64,000 nt of DNA from NCBI RefSeq assembly GCF_019649055.1, contig NW_026570300.1:558001-622000 (forward strand). Reading direction: 5' to 3'. The stretch is from Paramacrobiotus metropolitanus (Eukaryota; Tardigrada; Eutardigrada; Parachela; Macrobiotidae). Under the pieces are notes generated by a model. It saw nothing but the letters and a program-made list of their open reading frames with translations, ran no database searches and was not told where the DNA came from. How positions within the stretch are numbered: the stretch's first letter is position 1; each line of letters opens with the position of its first letter. A program made the position numbers and the translations under genes. Positions 13,620 to 26,800 of this stretch are shown piece by piece.

Positions 13620-14415
13620 GCTTGTTTGTTGTGTCTCTGGCCTTGTATTTCCTAGAAGCCTCTGAGTTAGCAGAGGTTTCTTAGCGAACTAAAAACATCT
13701 GAGAAACGAAATGATACTTTCATCAGCAAGTCACAGACGACTGAATAATTACCGGCACAAAACCTTAGTCGAATAATAATAAGGAAGCTTGTATGCCAAT
13801 ATCTTTTACGGTCACAAGGTCTGGTGGAACCTTGCCGGTTGCCTTAACAAATGATTTACCGTGCGAACAAGTTGAATATGGAAATTATTCTCTCGGTTCT
13901 TTTTTTGCCAGCTCAGCCAACCAACTATGTATCGTACATCTGTTTATTGTATTTTTGTCGTGCTCGCCTGAAATACTCGAAGTATATGAATGGTGCAGTC
14001 CGATCGATGCCTGGTGCTGCTTGGATAATCAAAAACTGCTAATACATACGGTTCGTGGCAGTATATTTACAGTTGAATCGAGTTGATTACTGTACCCTAA
14101 ACAGCGTAGGACACTTTGTGAAATTTGCTTACACATGTGTTGTTTTCAGTGTGAAGTGAAAAATGGAGTGAAAAACTAGTTCTCAGGTATTGGTCAGCCT
14201 CAGATTGTTTTTATTATATAAATTGGCAAAAAGTTAGCATACAATGAGCAAAACAAAATCTTAAGCACAGGTAAAATCCTAATCAGTATGGGTTCCTTCG
14301 CTTATTGTTAGCTCAATCTGCAGTTAATATTAAACGACATTCTTCGTTGTTGTATCCTGCATATTTGAACATTTGCATTCAAACCGCATTAAGCGGACAT
14401 AAAGTGTTTATATCG
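13620..14415. other. Intergenic region upstream of gene A and downstream of gene B
   Basis: This is about 800 bases between two minus-strand genes and should contain the promoter of A. A plus-strand reading at 13793-14086 has no recognisable domain. Nothing else stands out. Confidence 0.5.
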
Positions 14416-17400
14416 TTAGTAATCTTTATATCGCATCTGTGAAATGTCAGTTTGGGCGTACTGTTGCATTCTTTCCACAGTTAAAGGCGATTCTGAAAAA
14501 AATAATGTAGCGCAATAAATTTTACTAACTGCCACGTTATCCTTTAGTCTTATAGTTTCGCACCCATAATAATCCAGTCGTTTCCTTTGCCAACTTCCAG
14601 CAGCTGGGCATAAATCGCATTTCGAAGAGCGAAAATGACGGAAGTGGTCATTAATAGCGGCGGTTCTCCAACAACTGTAAAAGCAGTGCGGCGTTATATT
14701 AAAATGGCAAATGTGCAGACGTACACGGCGACAGAATCACAGATGCTCTAAATGAACCCATTCAAGCCCGAGTAAAACAGCTTGTAGGAAAAACGTCAGT
14801 TTAACGTGTAACTACTGCTAGGTGAACGGATGTGTGTCAATTTTAGCCGTTTCCCAACGTTTAGCTAACGTTTTTTTTGCAGGTTGTTTTACTCGGGAAG
14901 TCAACTTTTCTGACCTTTGCTTCGCAGAACCCCGCTAGGGTTAGGGGCGTTTTGAAGAAGAGCAACTCGAAAATCAATGGGAATGTCTTTCGTGGTGGGA
15001 GGTTTATACTTCCATGTGCCGTAGGTCAAATTCTCTCCGGTTTTCGGATCAAATAATACCTCTTCTGAAGTCAAATATCCCAAACCCATTATTATTGAGC
15101 CTTCCACTTGTCCGACATCTGTAAGAAAGCGCGGCGACGTTAAGTTGCGGTTACGGCTTACGAACACTTGCAAAAAACTTGTTTTTTTCATTTACTTGCT
15201 GACAGACAAGACAGCGATAAATGTGTAATTCGCATGCATAATACTACTAAAGAAGGTATATGCACGTGTGCCTGTAATTACACGTGGAATAATATTCTAT
15301 GTATAAAACAGTTATTTTTGCCTTTAAAGACAGTACCAACAAGTGGAGATATGGATTCGCCACAATCGTACAACAGATCCACTCGGTTGATTTGGTATTC
15401 CCCAGTTAACACGTCAAGTTCAACTTCCGTGCACACTGGTAGACAACAAAAACACAGTCTAGATTAAACTGTACGCGATAATTGTTTACATAACGATAAT
15501 TACTGTGCTAGCAAATCTCGAAAATATTTTGGAATTGAAGTAGTAATACTGAACACGATGATTGCGAGATCACCATATTACACGCACTTGCTCCATAAGT
15601 GTTGTATTGTACCAGCTGCACCACTTCCGCGGCTTTTGCTGCTACCCTAGAATAATAAATTTTCTAATATTAATTACGGGTTTATTAATAAAGTATGTTC
15701 AATTTGCGCCTTCTTTTACCATGCTTGAGCGCAAAGGTTAACTCCACCTCGGAAAGCTTTCTCGACAATATCTTCCCATTTAGAATCCGGTGGCATGGAA
15801 TCTTTTGTTTTCTTCATGTTGGCTTTGATTTGACTGCAGCAGTTAATGGCAGCCTACAGAAACAGTCTTAATTTGCTGTATTAATTTAAATTTTTCTTTA
15901 CGCTTGCGAAATCTTTTCGCAAGCCTAAAAAAAATAAATTAACTCTGGCAGAATAAATTAGTTGCTTCAATCTACCTAAAAATATTGGCTTACCAAGCAG
16001 CACAATTCACTGGAAATGGAACTGGCCGTACAAATCGCATTTGGGTTTGTGATACCTTGGGTCGGTTGGATTGTGACATACTGCATATCAATTCCCAGCT
16101 CGTATGCTACCACCTGAGCCACCTAAACGATAAATTTTCAGTAAATCTACACTTACAGCTGTCCACATCCTACCCGGTGATAACAACATTTCCTTTTCTG
16201 TATGCTAATGTAATGTAACTGTTGGAAAAAAATATTCTGATACTGCCTATGCAAGCTTTCACAGTAGACACGTACTTTTGTATTGATTCCCTGTCCCATC
16301 TCGATCCCACCGTGTGTAACCGCAACATAACCGCCGGTGTGGTAGACGGATACCAAACAGTTAAAGTACCCTGTATTCCACTCACACGCATACCTAACAG
16401 GTGATACCCCCAGTCCGCGTTTGCGCCACCGGTTGGCTTTGTTAAATTGTTCAATGGTTGCTACGCGGTTTTTGTAGTCGGCTGATTCTAATAACTGAGC
16501 GGTTATCGGGGCAATGGTGCAGTTGGTTAACGGAATTCCGCCTATAATAAGCCGGTCTCCATCCTTTAGAAAATTGGCCTGTTTAACGTCGATGGCGGGC
16601 TTTTTCACGGCAAACGCTACATGTTCCAGAATTGTCTCAACGAAATGAACCGCTTCAAAGCTCGCTGTAAACAAGTAGAAAAGCACTTGAAGTTGTAACT
16701 GAAAAAGGTCACAACAGTCGCTTTAAGTCTACCTGGTGCGCGACAATAAAGATTTGACGGAAGGTTTGTTTTGCATTGAAAAAGATTGAATTTCCAGTTA
16801 TCCGATTTGTATACTACAAATGACACACAAATAGACTGTTGAAGACTGAAGAGTTCGAGCTATACAATAACGACAATACCATTTTCGGCGAATAAAAACA
16901 AAAAAGTAATGGCCGGCGATCCAAGGTACGCACCTATACGTACAACGGTGTCACATGCAAAACGGTACCGAAATCTAGCAAATACATGTAGCAAAACGTC
17001 TGTACTTACCGGTGTTGCAGTAAACGTCACAAGACACCCCCAGTATTTTTCCATTATCATCAAAGCCAGCACTATATTTCACGTAATATGCATAGCGTTT
17101 TCCCACGAGCTTTGAATTATCCCACAATGTCATATGCATTTTGACCGGTCTGCGCAAAACAGTTTAGGTAGATCGAAAACTAATCTTTTTGCGACAGCAC
17201 TTTTCTACAAGAATATGTACTCACCTCTTCAAAATCCAAGCTGCCATTGCGCAAGCACACGCTGAATGGTTGTTGCGGTGAATTTTTGCGCCGAACGCGC
17301 CGCCATTTCTTCGCACCGAAACATTTATTCTGTAAGCAAAGGCAGTTAGAGCAGTGTATATATTAAGTTTTGTTATTAAGCTCGGAAAAGAATACTTTTT

Positions 17401-20400
17401 TTGTGAAACAATACTCCCGAACGAATGCTTATTTGCTTAGTTTTAGTCAATTATCAATCGCACAGTTATTAGTTGACACTTGACAGTCTGTAGATTTTGT
17501 ACACCATACACAAGAAATCTAGCTGACACAAATACTAGGGTAGAAATACTAGGGTCTTAGAACAGAAACGAATAATGTGAAAGCAGACATGCAATACAAA
17601 AAGCTTTTTATGATTTACTTGTTTTTTGGCACCCCAGTGACCAGAGCGACACCATCCTGGACGCAATCGATCCACTGAGTACCGGCATCCAAATCTATAC
17701 CGTTCTCAGTTGGATAAGCTATGGCAACCTACAAGAAAAAAACCGCATCCTTTTGCAGGCGTATCGTTTTAAACAAATCAGATTCCGCGGTAAGCATAAA
17801 AAATTTTCTGTTTAATAATAACGCCTCAGTTTACCATTGTTTCCATATGGTAGTGCGCCTGATGCCCAAGTGTTATTTCCCCACCGACTTTATGGGGAGC
17901 ATTGGCAATGGCCGTATCCGCATCCCCGACAACAATGGTTGGTGCGTTCTCAAAAAATGACTTTTCGCGTATTGCATCTTGGATGGTCAGAATGGGGTAG
18001 CGGATGTTGCTGTAATCGACGACGACCAGTTTTGCCCCGGCTTCGGCAATATCACGCGTAACTACAGAAAAAAATCGTTAACAGTAACACAAAAGTGTTT
18101 TACGATTTTTTGTTTAATTTTATCGAGGGGGAAGATATGTACGAGTACTACGGGTACAGTATTACAGTATACTTCATTTGTACCTTTCCTGAGGCTGTCC
18201 TGGTCTGTATTATATATGACGGACCTTTTTTCGTGTTATTGATAAGTACGAGTACCTGCAACACAACTGCGACTGGCTGTCCTGCATAAAGCGACTGTCG
18301 AACAGCTAACATTTCTTCGGCAGTGGTAGGGAAACTTGGATCATCGAGAGGAAAGATACTGTTAACTCCAGGGATATCAGACGCTGTGAAAACTCGAAGA
18401 ACACCGGGCAACGCCTAATTGAAAGTAATCTTTCGACAGCAAATTCAATATATCCTGACATAATGCAGCAATCTAACCAGAGCTGGAGCTGTGTCAATCC
18501 GATAGATTGTAGCGTTGGCTTGTGTAGTCAACACGAACGCCGCATGCAGAAGATCATTTCGTTCAATATCCGCAATGAATTTCGCTTCGCCAGTGCACTG
18601 AACCATGGACTCAATTTTGGGAATGGGTTGCGTCAGAGGCCAGTTTTCCTTTTTCGTCGGATACGACTGGATGCCGCTGGAAAGAGGCCGTTCCAGTCTT
18701 AAACTACTTGTTGCGCTGCGATAGCGTGGATCCGCAAAATCACCAACAATAGTTAACGCAAACTGTAAAATTTCGTCGGGTTAATTATCATAATTATTTA
18801 CAGCAATCACCGGTTCAAAGTTTTTAACCATAACTTATAAAACAAGGATAAGCATATCGACCGCCTAACTTCCGGACGGGCTTCGGATGGGTCGGTTGTC
18901 GGGTTGACTTCTTTATTCAGAATCTGCAGGGTCTGTTGCAAGATATTCACGTCTCCAATGTTTTTGCCAAGCAGAAAGGCTTCCGTTTGCACCGCGCGCA
19001 CCTAGTCAATGATGATCACAATATTGTTTTTTCTGTGGTGACTACGAATCCTCATCCACATATGAAACGTACAAAATTCGCTGCAATATTTCCAAAGACA
19101 AGACAAGGTTTTTCTGTAATAACAAATTGTCCTTCGCTTTTATCAACTTTTGCTCGAAACGCCGCATTGACGATGGCGTGTGCATTCTGGAATGACAAAT
19201 TGGTCACAAAACCAGCAGAAAAGCTAGACAATATTTTAATTACCTGAGACCTCGGCATTACTTTATACGTTTTAAAGTAATAATCGTTTCCAAAAGCAGG
19301 CAATTCCGCGCGTAGAATGACCTTTCCTTTCAAGTCCGATTTCAAAAACTCGTCAGCCGGAAGTGCCTTATTGTCTGGCCCTGAAGCCGACACGAGCAGT
19401 TTGCGAAATTTACGCTTTTGGGTTATTTCATTTACTGAAATAAAATCTGGAAAAATGATACGATTGTAACAAACCTGTGTAAAGGATAGCATTGGACACG
19501 ACCATGGTAAGAAACGTTTCTGATGGGAATTCTTTGTGCCGGTTCTTCATGGCCATATTCCCGCCCCACGACCCAACCTAAAAGGTCACTTTTCGCATCC
19601 CGATGACGTCGCACGGCAGACCAATGCATGCAAATTAAACTCACGTTGCGAACTGCTATGTGGGCGGTTTTGCTGAGCAGTGTGGCTAATTCAGTTAAAT
19701 AATGGTATCCATCATTGCCAGAGAATTCCTTGTAAGTTTCAATGAGATCTTTTAACGGAATAGCCGATCCCAGGCGAAGCGCGGTCTGCGATAGGCTAAG
19801 TTCGTAAAGATCCCGAATGTTTTTCAGGTTTACATATGCGTCGTACGGACCATCATCAAACACTCCTGATAACGTAAATAGCAGATTGCAGCACATCGGC
19901 GAAGGCACGTATATATAGTAATTGTAACGATTGTTAAGCTAAATTAGGAGGTTACCTTTGCCGGTATGGCCCACCACGTAGTACACATTATGGCTGGTTA
20001 ATTGCGGCAGTAAATTATACAAATCGTTCAGGGATGCCGGTGCGTACCAAGGTGGAGCAAAGTCACGTGTTGCTCTGCACTGCTGGCGAACATTATACTG
20101 GGTATGGGATTTGTCATTTGTTGCAGCGCGTGCAGTTTTTCGGCACAATGCCACAACTGCGTCGGAATTCTGGACAACGCAATATGGTTTCCTATTATAG
20201 CGTTGCGTAGTGTAACAGTTTGTTTACCTCAATGTCGACTACACCGGAGCCGGCTCCTACCGAAGCAAAGGATTTAAACGCGTCGAGAATAGGACGATAC
20301 CCTAGAAAATGAACAATGCACTAAGTACAGAAATAAATTATTCGCCGAGATGTCATATGTTACCGCTTATATACACAAGGATTATGTCAATCAGGACTAA

Positions 20401-22217
20401 AGCATCGATGATTAGTTAATTAGTATTATGTACCACAGTCGGTAAAAAGCTAAAGCGGTATTACCGGTACAACGACAAATATTGCCATCGAAAGAATCTT
20501 CGACATCACGCTTTGTGAGGTTGCCATTCTGAAGCAGGCTGCAAGTAAAATTAATATGAGTCTCGCTGCAGCTTTAACAGATGCCCAATGCCCATGATAT
20601 ACGATATACTCGTGCTATTAATATCGACAAAAGCTGTAATGAACGATTTCACATGATCCATGCTGTTTGTGTCATTTGTGATTTTAAGAGGCGTTAATAA
20701 TAATTTTAATTAATAATTTGTATAATTTTAAAAGGCGTAACGAAATAAAATTTTAGTGGGAAATGGCAGTTCGTAAAACGCACACACAATCAATCAAACC
20801 TGAATTTGTACCTGTACATATTCATAATCATTCCCGGTGTACAAAATCCACACTGCGTTCCATAATGATCTGTCAGACGACTCTGTATCGGGTGGGGTTT
20901 GTTCTGGTTACCAATTCCTTCCACGGTAGTGATTTCCCAGCCATCACACGATAAGATAGGGCATAAACACTAACAATAAACAGAGCAATTTAAATAGGAT
21001 GATTAAATGGATACTGGCATATACTGCTACAAATTGTACTTATCGTTAGCAGGATTAGCTTCTAATTACGCGTATATGCCAGAACCTAGTGGGAGTAGCT
21101 AGCTTTTAGTTGCGCGTATATTGCAGTATCCATTTGCCAAATGTTATTCTTTTTTTATACAATAGCCTCCACGGTAAAGGGTACACCATTTGGCTGGTGC
21201 TAAATTAACTGAGCTTAATAAGAATTACCTGTACCATTAGTTCGACAACAAAAACCATTTAATTACTAGCGATCTTTGCTTACAGTTAGTAATTACTTGC
21301 AGGACGACTTTACCAGAAATGTCATTACCTTGAGTTACAAAAGACTATCAGTATCATCATTCTACTAATAACTGTACACGCACTGAGTTTTGGGATTCTG
21401 GTTCGGGAGTAACTTTTTTAAACAGTAACGCAGCATACGCAGCCCATGTTACATAATGGCATACTTGTTAGTTTCTAGTTTCTGGTAATACCGGACTGAC
21501 CGAGTTAACTGCCCGTTCTACAAACTGACTTCCGCCAACAGGATCTTTATAAGCCGCATTGACGATACAAACACCTGCAAAAATCTCTTATTTAGAAATT
21601 ATAAGCCAATCATTCTAGATGTTCTGCTGGCAAAGGAAGTAGGTATATACGTACCACATCCACCCTCTCGACATGTGACCTTTGTTCCCGTTAGCGAAAG
21701 ATTAATTCGCAAATAGTCATTCAGCGAAACTTCCGAAAAGGTAGTGGGAACTAAAAATTAATCCGAAAATTGCACTACGTACATATTCAATAAAAGTTTT
21801 CGGTGTTAATGGTGGAAACGAACTACTTTTGGATAGTCTCGATTCGGTTGCGGACGACTTTTTACAAGCACTGGAAATTTTAACTCAACGTTCGCTTAAA
21901 ACTGGAAATGAACACTATATTAAAATTATCAAGGAAATTTTAACTCAACGTTTGCTTAAAACTGGGAATGAACACTATATTAAAATTATCAAGTTATCAA
22001 CATAAAAGTTTTTTCAAGAAAAATCTGTTTCACAAACAAAAAGCGTCAGTCACAAACTGGATAGACATTCCAGGTTGTAAAATATAACATATTCTATAAC
22101 TTAGAAAGTTCTCATTTATCAATGAATTGACACTTTAACCTTACCATAATACTTTGTCCCGTTGATGGTCACCGCTATTTCTTTGTCTTTATATTCTCTA
22201 GCAGCTGGTGGAGTCAT
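14416..22217 (-). CDS. Aldehyde oxidase-like molybdo-flavoenzyme B (one exon out of phase)
   Basis: This is predicted to oxidise aldehydes or N-heterocycles at a molybdopterin centre, passing electrons through two 2Fe-2S clusters to FAD and oxygen. Start MTPPA at 22217; Fe-S exons about 21653-21750, 21498-21573, 20808-20970 and 20463-20541 ([25 protein letters not shown]). The linker exon and FAD domain span about 18834-20301 ([28 protein letters not shown]). The molybdopterin domain spans 14416-18763, with [10 protein letters not shown] (about 16276) and the catalytic VVGEPPLL motif (about 14670). It ends RYKDY at 14416. The usual GGGFGAK motif reads GGAFGAK. Gene C is its closest relative, nearly identical in the FAD exons. 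The exon at about 18255-18416 is one base shorter than in C at its 3' end (VAVVLQ instead of VAIVVAG), so it does not join in phase to the exon at 17832-18060. Confidence 0.85.
21004..21135. mobile_element. Possible small inverted-repeat element in intron 3 of gene B
   Basis: AAATGGATACTG at the left is matched by its reverse complement, CAGTATCCATTT, at the right, and related TATACGCG-type blocks repeat inside. This fits a short foldback element of about 130 bases inserted in the intron, though no target duplication could be fixed. Confidence 0.45.
21873..21992. repeat. Two tandem copies of a 60-base unit
   Basis: A 60-base unit beginning GGAAATTTTAACTCAACG is repeated directly (21873-21932 and 21933-21992) with only a couple of differences. 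It lies in the first intron of gene B and its high identity suggests a recent event. Confidence 0.9.
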
Positions 22218-23877
22218 TTTGGAATTTTGCTAATGGTTAGCATCTGATGCATTCGGAACAAACGATACTTTAATAACACTCTCGCACAGCTGCTTGTAAA
22301 ATCTGGCTTTGTGGAAAACCGATACAAGGAAGTTAATCAAAAAGGGTCCGAAGGATTTTTGCCATATGAAAACGTTCAAGTCATGTACGGTGTAGTACGC
22401 GAACGCATCAGTACGAGGCGCGAAACATGCATAGCTAGCAATGAAGTGCTACAGTAAACAATAATGGAACTTTATTGTCCTTGCAACCGAGCGGGCCCTC
22501 TCTAGGGTTCAGGCAGCGGGAGACATAGGAGTTAACAACAACGAGAAAGTGACATGCAAAAACGAGGGTCATCATGACGGTATGTCAAACAGGAAGGAAA
22601 CACGCAGTCAAAACAACAGGCGTTAGCCATCATCACATCAAAAAGCAAAAAGGGAATCAGTACTTTTGTTGTGGCTGCGAAAAGTTGGTGTTAATACCTA
22701 TGTGGAAAGGGAGGAAGAAGTTCAGGGGAGGGGAGGGATACAATAAACGCTAATGTTTCGTTTGCATGTTCACCGGTGAAAAAATTATACAAAGTCAAGA
22801 ACTATAAATGCGACTTTGATGAAATCTATGTAGTGTGCATAAAAACAATGCTAGCGGCGCATGAGATTTTTTGATCGATGCGCTACCTGATCGACCTCAA
22901 TATTGCAGTCATTCGCATTAAATGCGGTAAAAAACTGTATGTTGAAGTAATTAAGTCAGCTTACAGTACATTCGACTGACAATCATATATAGTAATCGCC
23001 AGATAAGTTGGTACCGGTGTGGCTATACACGTAGTTCATAAGACGATCACAAAACTTTTGTTTTGAACTTCTAAATATGTAGATACGGTAGGAGTGCTGT
23101 ACAGCAGTATTCTCACTGCCACATGAATTAAATTATTTATACATGTAGTGTGTTATCAACTGACCATATGCATTAAGCTGGCAATAATTACAAGTGAAAT
23201 TTTATTACTATAATATTTCTTCATACGCAATTATTACTATTACTGTGTTCGCTATGCACAAGGTCACAGTCCAATGAAGCCTCAACAAAAAAATTTTTTT
23301 CTTCAGCTAGCTGCGAAGGTATTAACAACGGCTGTGCAGCCGGTTGCCTATATACGAGTACCTCATCCAGAGCTGACCGCTGGCCAATCTCCAAGCGGAC
23401 GGGCTTAAATTGTGCCGCTAGCCAAAAAGGGGCAGATTCCCTTTTGAGGAATCTTGGCTATAATATTTCTGCGCAGCACAGTCCCTTTGCGGTGGAGATC
23501 TATGATCGGGTGATAATGCAGCGATTTTTAAATAACAATGAAACGATTTCACTGGGTTTTTTGGAAGCCGGTCATGGAGTTTCTTTTTTCTAGTGGTGTG
23601 AATTTACATTGCTGAATGATGATATCCTGTGCGCTGTCCTAATTACTAGTGCAATTTGTAACAAATTGCACAAACATCTAATTTGCCATGTTCAGATGGA
23701 TGGTATCAGCGGTTCTTGACTTTTTAAAATAACGTTTTCAGGCAAAATAAAGAACCATGTCACATTGTACACGTGCCATGAAAAAATAGGATGTACAAGT
23801 ACAAGTAGTCATGCCATACAAAGACACCTGTGTGGACACTGCGCAAGCCGGTAATGCACATACATGAATTGTTTTGT
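22218..23877. other. Intergenic region upstream of gene B and downstream of gene C
   Basis: This spacer of about 1.7 kb should hold the promoter of B and the 3' end of the C transcript. It has no long open reading stretch on either strand. I recognise no RNA gene, element or repeat in it. Confidence 0.5.
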
Positions 23878-26800
23878 TTAGTAGTCTTTGTATCGCATTT
23901 GGGAAATATCAATCTGGGCGTACTGCTGCATTCGCTCCACAGTTAAAGGTGATTCTAAAAACACAGAAGAGCAAATTACGTATTTCTGATAGTAATGTGC
24001 AAGCTTTGTTTTGTATAGGCGTCTTACCCATGAAAACCCAAACATCGCCTTTGCCAACTTCCTGCAGTTGGGCATATACTGCATTTCTAAGAGCAAAAAT
24101 GACGGAAGTGGTCATTAGCAGCGGCGGTTCTCCAACAACTGCAATAATAAAAGTCGTCTTCTCAATATATTGGAAATCATAATAAACGGGTAGTACAGAC
24201 GAGCCAGCTTCTATACCTTTGCTTCGCAAGACACCGCTAGGATTAGGGGCATTCTGCAGGATAGCAACTCGAAAATCAATGGGAATATCTTTTGTTGTTG
24301 GCGGCTTGTACTTCCATGTGCCGTAAGTCAAATTCTCGCCAGTTTTCGGATCAAACAACACTTCTTCCGAAGTCAGATATCCCAGACCCATTATCACTGC
24401 ACCTTCAACTTGCCCCACATCTGTCAGAAAGAAAACTTGCAATAAATAAATTACGCCCAACACAAATACCGTATGAGCATCGTAGTAGTCTATGCGGTTT
24501 ACGATTTAACTACAATTAACTTATTTTTATTATTTAGACACTGTACCAACGAGCGGCGACATGGATTCTCCACAATCATACAACAGATCCACACGGTTAA
24601 TCTGATACTCTCCAGTTAATACGTCAACTTCCACTTCCGTGCACACTGTTATACAAATTTGCCATCAATACTACAATACTATAGTGAAAGTGTTTTTAAA
24701 TGCGCAAGCACATATTATTTTTTAAATACACCTACTTGTCCCATATGTGTTGTACTGCACGAGTGGAACTACATCCGCAGATTTTGGTGCTGCCCTGAAA
24801 ATCTTAGTTATCACCTTGAGCTCGATACGTTCTAGGACTTTACTTACCATGCTTGAGCGCAAAGGTTCACTCCACTTCGGAAAGCTTTCTCGACAAGATC
24901 TTCCCATTTTGAGTCCGGTGGCATGGAATCTTTTGTTTTCTTCATGTTGGCTTTGATTTGGTTGCAGCAATCAATAGCGGCCTGAAAAGTCGCAAACAGC
25001 TTCAGATTTAGATGTGTATAGTAGTATACTTACTACCTAGCAATGTAAATTTTGCGTAGCTGTGTGTTCAGGATTTTAACAAGCGAGAGATACAGCGTGT
25101 ATGTTTTGTTGCTGCGTCCGTAAAAAATGTGCATTATGCATCAGGAACGTTTTTATGGTGGTAGACTAGATACATACTGAACACTAAAGAAACTTACTGT
25201 GTACGCGGTATACAAATAATACTCGTACTTACCAAGCATGCCAATTCGCTGGTAATGGAGTTTCCGGTACAAACGGCATTAGGGTTTGTAATACCCTGGG
25301 TCGGCTGGATGTCGATGTATTTCATATCAATCCCCAGTTCATACGCTACGACCTGGGCGACCTAGGAGAATTAATTTTTATAGCAGATCAGCGAACCTAA
25401 TAGCTCAGTTTTTAATTGTTTCGATTACTGCTCTCATAACCAAACACGCTTGGAGATGTTTGAATCTGGCCGGCATATATGATAATTGGTAAGAAACTTT
25501 CGCTCTGATCTAATCCGTCGTATTGTTCTACATCAATATTTTGCTGTTAGAAGCAATTCTTTATACGTATTTAGAAATCTAAAATTCAATGACTCTACTA
25601 TATTAAATTGCTCTTCCTTTGCAATAATTTGTGTAGACCCGTTGTGCTAGTTTTTGTCCTATCTTAAGCAAGGCCGTCTTCTTGCAGCCAGAACAGTAAA
25701 CTGGTTCGTTCATATCTGCGTTAATAACTAATTTCATAAAGTTGTTACTTTTGTATTGATGCCTTGTCCAAGCTCAATTCCGCCATGGGTAACCGCAACA
25801 TAACCGCCGGTGTGATAGACGGATACCAAACAGTTAAAGTATCCCAGATCCCATGCACACGTGTACTTTGTGGGCGAAATTCCCAGACCGCGTTTCCGCC
25901 ATCGATTAGCTTTGTTGAATTGTTCGACAGCTGTTACGCGAGTTTTATAGTCAGCTGACTCCAATAACTGTAAGGTTATCGGAGCAATCGTGCAATTGGT
26001 TAGCGGTGCTCCTATGATAAGAGGGTCACCGTCCTTCAGAAAATTGGCTTGTTTCACCTCAATGGCTGGTTTTTTCACGGCGAAAGCAACGTGCTCGAGA
26101 ATGGTCTCCGCGAAATGTATTGCTTCGAAACTCCCTATAGACAAGCGTACAAAAGTAACAGAAAGGTCATGTTTTCGTCTGGGCCGTCTTGCCATGATAT
26201 CTGCATTACCTGGTGCACGCATAAATACATTCGATGGTATGTTTGTTTTGCACTGGAATAGATTGAATTTCCAGTTATCCGATTTATATACTGCGTGAAA
26301 ATAAAACAGCGGAATTCAGGCAGCTATTCAGTTTAAAGTCAGCTGTTTTGGCAACGAAAACAAAATATACCGTTTTCGGCGAACATGTACAAAAAGGTGA
26401 TGGCAGGGGATCCAAGATAAGCACCTGTTAAAATGACGAAACAAAACATTATTCATTAAGAGTACCAAGATGCTCCTAAAAAATTTTAAATTTGCAATGT
26501 GCACTAAGCTTACCAGTGTTGCAGTAAACGTCACAAGAAACTCCCAGTAGTTTTCCGTTATCATCGAAACCGACATTATATTTTGCGTAATAGGCGTAGC
26601 GTTTACCGACGAGCCTCGAATTATCCCATAATGTCATGTGCATTTTCACCGGTCTGCGTGAATAAGTACATTATGAGCTACTGTATGTTTTACGTGTTTT
26701 TACCACAACTGTAATAAAAATTCCACCGTACTTTTTCAAAATCCACGCTGCCATTGCACAGGCGCATGCCGAATGGTTATTGCGGTGGATTTTTGCACCA

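Noticed and set aside
13793-14086. 97-codon plus-strand reading between A and B
   Set aside because: No recognisable motif or signal peptide and no supporting splice structure.
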